Shown here piece by piece: positions 26,437-36,820 of a stretch of DNA of 57,572 bases; positions within the stretch are counted from its first letter, which is position 1; every line of letters begins with the position of its first letter. The notes under the pieces are model-generated. The model did not search any database and was not told where the DNA came from. It saw only the letters and a program-made list of their open reading frames with translations. This DNA comes from Paenibacillus sp. N3.4. Lineage in GTDB: Bacteria > Bacillota > Bacilli > Paenibacillales > NBRC-103111. A program made the position numbers and the translations under genes. Location: positions 1-57,572 of the forward strand of contig NZ_VRTT01000048.1 of NCBI RefSeq assembly GCF_008017805.1, given 5' to 3'.

Positions 26437-28078
26437 ATGAGAGACAGCATGAAGAAAAGTACCGTATTGGCAGTGGTGACGGTGTTGGCAGCTGGAACCG
26501 TTCTTGCTGGTTGCAGCAAATCAAAGTAGAAGGCAGCGGGTCGACCGTTTCCCCAACCAAAGCGGGGGCATCGCCATCCGCACCAGAGAAACGGGGCAAG
26601 ATCAAAATATCCCTTTATGACCGTGGCAATACGCCGGCGGCGGAAGGCTCGATTACGAACAACCGCTGGACCAAATGGATTAACGAAAACGGGCCGGCGG
26701 ATGTCGAATTTGTCCCCGTCCCGAGATTCGAATCCAAGCAAAGTTTAATACGCTGTTTGCTTCCGGAGATGCCCCTGACGTAATAAATGAATTTGATACA
26801 AGTTACCGGGATCAACTGTACAGCCAGAAGCAGTTGCTTCCGCTGGATGATTTGGTCAAACAATATGCGCCGAATTACACCAAGATGCTGGAAAAGTATC
26901 CGATCTTGCGTAAAATCGGAACGAAGCCTGATGGCAAAATGTACGAAATCGGTCGGGTGATTCCTAGTACGATGCAGGTAGCCGTATTCATCCGCACCGA
27001 CTGGCTGAAGAAACTTTCCCTGCCTATTCCACAGACGCCGGAAGATCTGCTTAAAGTAGCGAAAGCGTTCACAGAGCAAGATCCTGATGGCAATGGAAAG
27101 AAAGATACCTACGGCTATTCACTCGCTTATTTAGGCGATGAGGCCATTGATGCGATGCATGGCAATACGATGTTTATAAAGATGACAAGCTAGTCGAAGA
27201 CGATGCGAGAATGAAAGCTGCTGTTGCCTTCAAGAAGGCGCTTGTTTGACGAAGGTGTTGTTGATCGTGATTATTTGACGGATAAAAACGGGGAGAAAGC
27301 CAAAAAAGACTTTTTGTCCGGCAAGCTCGGCATCTATGTCGCTGACAATGCCAACGTTGATTTTTTAACGACGCTCCGAAGCACCAACAAAGAGGCAACA
27401 ATTGCCCCCATGCTGATGCCAAAAACAGAATTTGGGCAATACACGATCAGAATGTTAAACCCGCTTCAGATGACAACAGTGGTTTACGCAGGTTCTAAAG
27501 ATCCGGCCGCCGCAGTAAAAGAGATTGATTTTATGATATCGGAGAAAACATGGAAAACGCTCAAGTTCGGCACGGAAAACGTACATTGGAAAAATGATGA
27601 GCTCGGCTGTCCGAGACCGATTAATCCTGATTTGCGTAAAATCGAAATGAACTATAACACGGATTTATACATGTCAGCGACAACGATTGATTCCAAAGAT
27701 GTATGCAACATTCCTGTGGTCAACAAAGATATTCCATATGCCGAGGAATGGAGCAAAATCAAAAATGAAACTCGTGATCTGTACGAGAACCCTGCCGTCC
27801 CGCTGTATACGCTAACCCATAATGAGCATATGCCAACGCTTCCGGCTGATTTGTTAAAGATCAACAACGATTGGACGCAGCAAAGCAAGGATCTTATCGC
27901 CAAAACGGTCGTTAGCGGAGGCAGCTATACGGTTGATCAAGCGATGAACGATTTGAAAAGTCTGAAACAGAAGATTGGACAAAACCAAACGATGGATTGG
28001 TACGCGAAGTGGTATGAGCAAAATAAAAAGAATGCGTTCCTGACGAAGGATATCTACCAATTCCTTGCTAAAAAGTGA
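26437..28078 (+). pseudogene. LplA-type sugar-binding lipoprotein with four frame breaks (locus C)
   Basis: Starts as a lipoprotein (lipobox LAGC about 24 residues in, from ATG 26437 after AAAGGGG). The reading frame then breaks at 26523-26525 (AAA, one A missing), 26740-26742 (AAA, one A missing), 27173-27175 (TTT, one T missing) and about 27241-27247 (one extra base, or two missing). Restoring these gives one continuous binding protein of about 545 residues: segments RGKIKISLYDRGNTPAAEG, NEFDTSYRDQLYSQKQLLPL and KDDKLVEDDARMKAAVAFKK join in order. Three of the four breaks are one-base losses in short homopolymers. Either heavily decayed or a sequencing/consensus problem; the flanking genes are coherent. 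Confidence 0.8.
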
Positions 28079-28097
28079 AAATGACAGATAAGGTGAG

Positions 28098-29857
28098 ATG
28101 GAAATGGACTATATTCGATTGTCCGACGATGCAGAGCTTCTAGCATCGAATGCCATGGCTAGCCATGAGGATAGAAGCTCCTTTTTGCTCGATAGGCAAA
28201 TTCAGCCAGATGTATCGAAAGATCTGTATGGAGGCACCGCTATTGCGAACTTGAGTAGAGCCATCTATGTAGAAGAAAGCAACCAGAGTCTGGTGAGAAC
28301 GGCGAAGTGGTTTGTGCATCCTCATCTATATGGCCGTGATCCGCAAGGAGAATCGGATTTTGCGGCGATCAAGCTTATACGCGCTCTTTATCAGTTTGAA
28401 GCCACGGGGCTTTTGCAGGAAGAAACTATCCGTACCATTCGACAATTTTATCTGAATGATGAGTTTGAGAGTAAATACAAATCTGAGAATCATATGCTGC
28501 TTTTCCATACCTCCCGCTATCTGGCTGCGCAAAAGTATCCGCAAGAGGACTTCAGGGCGTATGGAAAGATGGCAGGGATCTCCTGGCGGAGGAAGGAAAC
28601 TTCCTCCGGGAATACCTTGTTTTTCGCGCCAAGCGAGGATGGGCGGAGTTTGATTCCTCCAGCTATATGCCGGAAGTTATGGAATGTCTGCTGTGCCTCT
28701 ATGACTTTGCCGATGATCCGGAACTGGTAAAGCTTGCACAGATGATGCTCGATTTGCTGCTGCTGGATATGGTATGCGATAGCCTCGACGGCTTATATGG
28801 AGGCGCCCACGGCCGCATCTATGCGCCAGTCGCACTGGATCACACCAGAAGCAGTACCTTTCCTCTTTATTATTTGTATTTCGGGCATGGTTATAGGGAG
28901 CAGATTCACGCTCCCTGCCTGATTGCCGCCCTTTGCTCTGGCTATCGGCCACAACAGCAAACGTATGAGATTGCGCTTGGGCGTGAGCAGTCCTATGTTC
29001 ATCAAGAGAGCAAGCATTTACACTGCATCACTTGCGAAACGCCTCACAAACAGCTGCCGCAAGAGGACGGAAGCATCAATAAATATACGTATTATACGCC
29101 TCGCTACATCATCGGAGCCGTGAATTTTCAAGATGCCTATGCGCTGGAAAGTAAAGCAGGCTGGTACGCTCACCATCAGCAACACCAATGGGATCTGAGT
29201 TTGCCCAAAGCAACCACGTTGAAAATATTCAGTCATCATCCCGGGCATTACGGCACGGAGGGAAGCGAACATGGATATTGGACGGGCGATTTGGGCTGCG
29301 GCTGCGGACACTTTTTTGGCGAAAAAAATGTGGTGATGGCGATGTATGAAATTCCGGAAACGCAAGCGCTGCACTGGATTCATTGCCATGTGCCAAGAGA
29401 TGCTTTTGATCAGGTTGAGGAAGAAGGGAACTACCTTTTTCTAAGGAAATCCGAGGTGTACATCTCCTTGTTTATTCAGAACGGCTATATATGGACAACT
29501 GAAGGCGAGTACGCTAGAAAAGAAATCATCAGCCATGGAAGGAGCAACGCGATCATTTGCGAAGTAGGAGATGAAATGACATTTGGAGATTTTGCATCGT
29601 TTCGTAGAACGATTAGGCAGAACCGTGTTGTTTTCGACCCTGGAAGGATGGAGTTATCGTATCATTCCTCCCTGGAGGGGGAACTCGTGATGGACAAATC
29701 AAAGCGCGTCGTAAGGGGAGAAGCTGTGTCTTTTCCCTATCCTACCTATCATGGACCCTATCTCGTTTCAGCTTTTAACAGTGGCGTGATTGAAGTCAGG
29801 ACTAATGAAAAAAAAGCAACCTACGATTTTAACCAAATAACAGTCAGATATGCATAA
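28098..29857 (+). pseudogene. Unrecognised alpha/alpha-rich enzyme-like protein, one frameshift (locus C)
   Basis: Not assigned to a family I can name. ATG 28098 follows AAGGTGAG, 19 bp after the binding-protein stop. The frame breaks at 28565-28567: one more A (GGAAAG to GGAAAAG) joins the parts into about 586 residues. The first 330 residues look all-helical, as in an alpha/alpha toroid (for example SENHMLLFHTSRYLAAQ, SSSYMPEVMECLLCLYDFAD, GLYGGAHGRIYAP); the rest is beta-rich. His, Tyr and Arg in ENH, SSSY and GAHGRIY are candidate catalytic residues by analogy with toroid lyases, an inference. There is no signal peptide, so it is probably cytoplasmic. It lies directly before a GH105 gene, suggesting action on imported uronic-acid oligosaccharides. 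Confidence 0.6.
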
Positions 29858-29872
29858 GCGGAGGAATGTAAA

Positions 29873-30898
29873 GTGAAAGGAATACTGGAACAAGTGGCAC
29901 GAACAACGATGCAGATGGATTTTAATGTCGACAAGAAAGGTGATTGGGACTGGGGAGCAGGCGTCGCCCTGTACGGATTGCGGAAAGTGTATGAGGCGAC
30001 TGGAAGCCAAGAGATTTATAACTTCATCAAAACGTTCATTGATGCCAATATGACGCACAGCCAGAAGATTTCGTATAACATCAATACCACTGCACCGCTG
30101 CTCTCGGTGCTGCTGCTCTATCGTGAAACAGAGGATCCTAAGTATATTGATTTTGCCGAGAAATTTGCCAGTTGGCTGATGAATGAAGCTCCACGGTTAT
30201 CCAATGGGGCTCTTGAGCATACGGTCATTAACGATAAGTTTGCCGGAGAGATGTGGGTGGATACGGTATTTATGGCCGGTGTGTTCTTAACAGAACTGGG
30301 ACAGATCGTAAATAATACGGCTTACATCGAGGAAGGGCTGCTGCAGGCAAGGCTTCATATCGAATGCCTTCAAACCGGGGATAATGGCTTGCTTTACCAT
30401 GGCTACAGTCTGGCAGACAACCATCATCTCAGCAGTTGTTTGTGGGCTAGAGGAAACAGCTGGGTCACGATCAGCATTCCGGAAATATTCGCACCCTTGA
30501 TAGGTTACGCAAAGGAAAAGGCATGGTTTTTTGAAAGAATCCAGCGGCAAGTCAAAGCACTGGCAGCAGTTCAGAATGACAACGGCTTGTGGCCTACCAT
30601 TCTAAATGACGCCTCCTCCTATGAGGAAACCTCAGCCACGGCGGGTTTTGTATATGGCATATCGAAAAGTGTACAGATGGGGTATTTGGATCCTCAATAC
30701 TTGCGTTGTGCAGAGAAGGGCTATAAGGCTGTTCTTCGACAAATTACGGAGAGAGGGACGGTGCTGAGCGTGTCGGCCGGAACAGGCATTCAACATAGCG
30801 TACAGGACTATAATACGATTCCCCGGGATTCGATCATGCCATGGGGTCAAGGCATTACCTTGTTGATGTTATGCCAAGAGGCGTACGAAACATGTTAA
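29873..30898 (+). CDS. GH105 unsaturated uronyl hydrolase (YteR/YesR-like)
   Basis: A 341-residue (alpha/alpha)6-barrel enzyme that removes 4,5-unsaturated uronic acid from the non-reducing end of lyase products by hydrating the double bond. Family marks: DWDWGAGVALYGL near the N-terminus, EMWVDTVFMA with the essential aspartate, WARGNSWVTI and QNDNGLWPTI. No signal peptide, so it is cytoplasmic. Starts at GTG 29873 following GCGGAGG and 15 bp after the unknown gene. Its presence implies that a polysaccharide lyase creates its substrate; no recognised lyase is encoded in the window. Confidence 0.88.
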   Translation: MKGILEQVARTTMQMDFNVDKKGDWDWGAGVALYGLRKVYEATGSQEIYNFIKTFIDANMTHSQKISYNINTTAPLLSVLLLYRETEDPKYIDFAEKFASWLMNEAPRLSNGALEHTVINDKFAGEMWVDTVFMAGVFLTELGQIVNNTAYIEEGLLQARLHIECLQTGDNGLLYHGYSLADNHHLSSCLWARGNSWVTISIPEIFAPLIGYAKEKAWFFERIQRQVKALAAVQNDNGLWPTILNDASSYEETSATAGFVYGISKSVQMGYLDPQYLRCAEKGYKAVLRQITERGTVLSVSAGTGIQHSVQDYNTIPRDSIMPWGQGITLLMLCQEAYETC

Positions 30899-30919
30899 AT
30901 GTTGAAGGGGGCAACTGAT

Positions 30920-33900
30920 ATGGGAACAAGGCGCAGGTTATTCGCGATCCTTATGTTAGTATGCATGTTAGCCACGTTAACCGTAAATCCATGGGAAGAT
31001 TCCACAGCTTATGCCGATACGATAAACTCTCCGGACAAAGCGGAATATCTTTTGGATGAAGATTTTTCTAACCTCGCCACTTCCTATGAACCTAATGACA
31101 TTGTACCTAGTGGATGGGACGTGAAAAGAGCAGGAGGCTCCATTTCCTACAGCTTCAACAATTGGTTTAAAATCAGTGATACCAGTGATGTGCTTCCTGT
31201 ATCCATGAATAAAAAAATCCGGTCCCAGAGTAGTGGGACCCTTACGCTGGAATACCGCTTTAAAATGCCATCTGTCGTAAACGGCGTAAAATGGCAACTT
31301 CGAAGCGGAGCAACCGAATGCGTCAGCCTTGGGGTACAGAATGGCAGCTTGGTTCTGGAGGCAGGTGATGCTATTCACAGTCTCCAGATGATCAATGCGA
31401 ATACGGAATATGGCGTCAAAGTGATTGTTAATCTGGATGCTAAAAAAGTCCAGACTTATGTAAACGGTTTATTGAAGGCAGCGGACAAGAGCTTTACTCA
31501 CGATGTGGCAGTTATCGATAACTTCCTCGTTACGACTGGTGATGTGACAACGGGAGAGCTGTTTTTTGCTCCGGTGAAAATTTATAAAGGGTATGCCGTT
31601 AATGAGAAGTTTAATGCTACGGTTCAAGGTCCCCTGCCTGAGGATTGGCAATCCCAGCTTAACGGTGGCGTCATTGCTGTGGAGAAAATGGATAACTCAA
31701 AGCCGCCGGATGTGTTTAGTCTGAAGATGAACGCGACGAATGCTGCTGGCGAGATGACCATAGAGAAACACGTGCCTTCGCAGGAAGGAAAACTGATTTA
31801 CGAATTTAAAGTATTCATTCCTGTTAAAAAGGATGGTTTCTCAGCAGTTCTGAAAAATGAAGATTCAACAGTCTTTCAGTGGCTTACCAAAGACGGCAAA
31901 TTCGCCTATAAAAACGCAAGCGGCCAAACGGTGGCTTTTTACGACTATATTCCAAACCTGTGGTACCACGTAAAACTCAAGTTGAACACGGTGACAGGAA
32001 AAGCAGATCTGTATCTGAATGGCAAATTGAAAGTCGAACAAATCGACATCCCGTTAAGCAGTGTGAACCGGGTTAACTTTTCAATCGAAGGCTCGAATGG
32101 AGGAACCATGTCTCTGGATGATATCCTCCTGTATCACGAGACGGCAGAGCCTATGGACTATGTACCTGCTCCTGTCTCAGTACCATCCAATGGCGAGTTA
32201 GTAGGGACACAAGCCTGTTCCTTATGGAGAGAGGGCAGCACTTAGGGTGGGACCGTATTAATCCGTATCCGGAAAGGGTACCTTATCTTGGATTTTACGA
32301 TGAAGGCAATCCGGAAGTAGCCGACTGGGAAATCAAATGGATGGCTGAGCACGGTATTAACTTCCAAATGTATTGCTGGTACAGACCAACAGGCACAGAA
32401 GGAAAGCCGATTAAGGAACCTCGCTTGGGAGCGGCGCTTCATGAGGGTTATTTTAATGCCAAGTACAGCAATAAAGCCAATTTTATGATCATGTGGGAAT
32501 CCTCATCCTCCAAAGTTAGCGGAAGCGTGGATTTCAGAAACAATGTTGTGCCATATTGGATGGAATACTATTTCAAAGATCCACGGTATGTCGTCATCGA
32601 CAATAAGCCTGTCATTGGGATTTTTAGTTATTCAGGTTTGAAACGAAATTTTGGCGGCACAGCGGCAGGTGTTAAAGCTGAAGTTGACTATCTCAGACAG
32701 GCCTGCAAGGATGCCGGCTTCGATGATGTCATTATTCTGATATCCAATTCAAGTTCGGACCCCGCTATCATCCAGGAAATGAAGACGGAAGCGGGACTGG
32801 ATGCGATGTTTTCTTATTCATGGGGAGCTTTTGCAGGGAAGGAAGAATTGCAAAAGACAAAGCTGGAGCAGCAAAGAGATGCGGGTTCCATGGATGTGGT
32901 TCCGGTTGTCAGCATGGGGAGGGATGATCGGGCATGGGATGGCCCTGCCGGATATTACGCTACACCTGAGGAGTTCCAGTCAACGGGTCAATGGGTGAAA
33001 GACACGTATGTACCCTCGCTGCCAGCAAACAGTATAGGACGAAAGATGGTTCTGCTGGACAACTGGAATGAATATGGTGAAGGCCACTTTATCATGCCTG
33101 CCGGACTAAATGGTTTCAAGTATTTGGATGCAATTCGTCATGTGTTCACAGCAGGCGGGGAACATACGGATCTTGTGCCTACAGCTGCGCAAAAGGAAAG
33201 ACTTCGAGGTTTATATCCCGAGGGGCGGATTGTTCCTCCCAAAACCGTGGAAGTTCCACCGATAACGGATGCTAGCCCAATGACTTACAGCAAGCTATGG
33301 GACTTTAACACAGATGGGGACAGTCAGGGTTGGACGGTTGTGAAGCAAGTGTACCATGTAAGCATATCAGGAGGACATTATTCCGGTACATCAACAGGCA
33401 ATGATCCCGGCATATATTCACCCACTGGCTTAGGCTTATCCGCCGAGGATAATCCTTATATTCACATTCGTATGAAAAATAGCTCCAGCGATACAGACGG
33501 ACAAATTTATTTCATTACGGAATCCGATAAAACATGGAATGAAGCAAAAGTGATCAGTTTATTTGTAAAACCAAATGACAGCGGTTACACAGACTACTAT
33601 GTTCCCATGTGGAGCAACAAGAAGTGGACGGGAAGCATCGAGGCCATCCGGTTCGATCCCCTTACAACTCCAGGTGATTTCAGCATTGACCAGATCGGGT
33701 TCGTGAAGGTTCCCATTGCGGGTTTGAAAATGCAGCTGAATGGACAACCGATGAAGACGGTGACTCCACTGGAAATGAGGGACGGCAGCGTTATGCTTCC
33801 GCTGGGAGAAGTTCTGGCGAAGGACGGGATTCCGACAGAACGAGATGACGCAGGCGCCCTGCTCGCTGTTAAGGACGGCAAAGTCATTCGGGTTGTGCCA

Positions 33901-36440
33901 GGCCAGCTTACTGCGTACAAAGGAACTGCGGCAATCAGCTTGCAGCATGTTCCTGTGACTTCGAGTTATGATCTGCTGGTTTCGCCTGATGCGTTAAAAG
34001 AATTGTTTGGTTACAATACGGCGTGGCAAGCGCTTGAGGGGACCTTGTATGTATCAGGCCCGTTCAAAATAGTCGGAGACAATCTATTAACAGACCCTGG
34101 GATGGAAATGAGCACGCTGATATATTCAGGTGAGAGAAGCGCAGCCGAGCTAACCACTGCGGAGTACCATTCCGGTCATCAGTCTGTGAAAGTTACCAAG
34201 GACTATGCGTACGGGAAAATGCTCTTCCCCGGTGTAGAGAATGGGAAAGAATATTATTACTCGGCTTGGGGCAAGCTGGCACCTGGCTCCACAGCGGGTG
34301 AGAAGCTCCGAATTTGTCTGCAGTACAAAGTAAATGGGGAGACGAAGCAAGTGGTGATGGTCACTGGGCCCGCGATGGATACCGCCACCTGGAAAAAAGC
34401 AGAAGGGTATTTTAAGCTGAATGAAACCGGCACTATCACGAATTTGACCATGTATGTGTATACGGATTTTCCGGCAGCCGCAGATAGTTATTATCTGGAT
34501 GACGTGGAGATTCGGCCGGTGACATATGCCAATGATCCAATCCCAGCTAAAGTTTCGGGGATCAGTTTGAATAAACCGGCGATGGAGTTGAATCCAGGAG
34601 CGACAGGGAGGTTAAAGGCTAGGATAGAGCCTCTGAATGCCGTAGAAAGAGCAGTCACTTGGAGTTCGAGCAATCCCGAAGTAGCTATCGTAGACGTGAA
34701 TGGAGCTGTTTACGGGAAAAAAGAGGGAGTCGCTCAAATCACGGTTACATCCGTGGATGGGGGCAAAACGGCTGCATCAACAGTAACCGTGCGAGAAGGA
34801 GCTTACGATACGAACACGTTAACGGTGAAGTCTGATGGAACCGGCGATTTTATCTCTCCCAAATTGGCTAATGACAGTATTCAGGACAGCAGCTCGACCA
34901 AGCCGTATGTCATTCTGATCTATCCGGGCGTATATACCGAGAAAAATTGGGTGGTGAAGCCTTATACTACGCTCCGAGGAACCGACAGGGATCAAGTGAT
35001 CCTGAAGGGAGAGAATGCGGCTTCGGCCACGAGCAGTGAAATTACGAATCAATCTACACTTTGGTTGAAGGCATCAGCGAATTTGGAGAATCTTACGGTG
35101 ACTGCCAAAAACATGAGATATCCGATACACAGTGAAGATACCGGCAATAATAAGGATGCGATTCATATCGTGAAAAATACCCATATCGAGCATTATGGCA
35201 ATCTAGAAGCGGTCGATTATCGCAAAAACTGGATGGCTGCCCATCCAGGGGTGACTCCACCGGATGACCTAGATCCGTCAAAGGTATGGGGAGGCATCAG
35301 CGGAGTAGGTTCCCATGCCTGGGGCTACGGCTCCGCCAGCGGTGTAACGGAAATCGTGTACGGCAGCACCTTTGTGTCCAAAGCGGACGGCTGGTATGTG
35401 CATAATCGGGAGGACTTTACCAAACCGCAAATTAATATCATTAACGACAGCAAAATTGTTTCTACGGAAACGATGAAGCCTATTATGATCGAATCGTTAG
35501 GCAGTGGCACTAAAGATGAGGTTATCTTCAATAACACGGAAATTATAGGAACTTATATGGTTCAGGACGATTCGCCCTGGATAACGCAAAGCCGGAAAAT
35601 CAATATGCCAACCATGCGGATTATAAGATTACTTTGAACAACAGTACTCCTATTGGCTACTCAGATGAGCACAGGGGAAGAGCGCTGGCCTTGTTCAGCA
35701 AGTCTACAGGAAGCAGTTCGACTGTGAGGGTCAGCGGCAGTGCGGTATCAGCTATACTGGGGCCGTATGAGACACGGGATGGAGGGGGCGGCCTTAGCGG
35801 TTATTTATACGGCTATTGGGATATTTCCGGGATCAAAGTAGGTTTGAATGCCAACATTGATGTCAATAATACACTTGGGAGAAGGCTGGGGGATTGCACC
35901 CTCCTGAACAAAACCCTTCAAGTGACCTTTGAGGACGGAACGACGAAAACGATCGTATTTAATGAAAATTATACCAACCAGCCCAATACGTATATCGTGG
36001 CACAAATGAATAGCGTTTTGGGAGCTTCAGGAAGAGCCGCGGAGTATAACGTCACAGGCTCTGAATACTATCCGCAGGTGTTGGATAAGCAGTTAACTTT
36101 ACGGAATAATACTCAGGTGGGTATTCCCCGCTTTGCGGCAGTCCGTTTGGATAGCGACAATACGACGCTGCGACTCATGAGCGCTGCTGACTCTCCTGAA
36201 AGCTTTGTAGGCATCACGCTGGAGCGAATTATTCCTGGGAAATCAGGAAGAGTATTGACAGAAGGAATTATGAAAAAAAGCCAATTAAATGGTTTTACAG
36301 GTACGCTAACAAAGGGTACGCAGATTTCCATCAGCGCCCAAGCGGGAAGTTTCATGGAAAGTTCCAGTCAACCTGCGCTTGTGGTAGGAGTACAGACGGA
36401 TTGGGCTTATTTTAAAGGAAGATCCGTTACAATCCAATAA
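30920..36440 (+). pseudogene. Giant secreted multidomain glycan-active protein with two frame breaks (locus C)
   Basis: About 1,840 residues once breaks at 32242-32243 (one T missing, CACTTAGG) and about 35592-35599 (one C or A missing) are restored. Order: signal peptide (MGTRRRLFAILMLVCMLATL, from ATG 30920 after AAGGGGG); two concanavalin/LamG-like domains to about 32150; a GH99-like/WbsX domain (YLGFYDEGNPEVADWEIKWM; DNWNEYGEGHF) to about 33200; a carbohydrate-binding-like domain; a copper-amine-oxidase-N-like segment; a CBM4/9-like module; a Big2 immunoglobulin-like domain (SGISLNKPAMELNPG); a pectinesterase-like right-handed beta-helix (TLTVKSDGTGDFISPKLA) and a C-terminal tail. Probably cuts or binds an extracellular polysaccharide whose fragments enter through the locus C transporter. 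Last gene of the operon. Confidence 0.75.
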
Positions 36441-36820
36441 AGAAACCTTCTATCCATAATCATTTACGTTATATGGAGCTAGCTCCCTAACGGGAATCGT
36501 AGTTGAATTGATTAGGAAAAGCTGCTGGTACGATCAGGCAGCTTTTTTGGATTAGCGTATTGGGTTCATGCCTTGGTTTATGTGTGCTCCTAGGGCCTTA
36601 TGAACAGACTCCGTACATTTGAGCAGCTTTAAAATAGCTTATAACTGTCATATATATAGTAAATAAATATTTAAATCTATAAATAATAGTGATACACTAT
36701 GATAGGGTTATAATTGATCCAGAAAAGTTGTGTGACTAGGTCGCACTCTGGCTTGCTTTAGCGCCTAAGTAGGAGCGCCTACATCATTTCTTCAAATATT
36801 AGCGTGTAAGGACGGTAAAA
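36441..36820. other. Intergenic region with terminator and mqo leader
   Basis: Holds the locus C terminator, then a very AT-rich stretch (36650-36720) with TATAAT at 36709-36714, a possible -10 element for the mqo gene although no matching -35 is evident. A small near-palindrome GTAGG-AGCG-CCTAC is at about 36769-36782. Confidence 0.4.
36518..36548 (+). terminator. Intrinsic terminator of locus C
   Basis: AAAGCTGC pairs with GCAGCTTT around a 12-base loop, followed by TTTTTT, 78 bp after the last stop. Confidence 0.8.
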
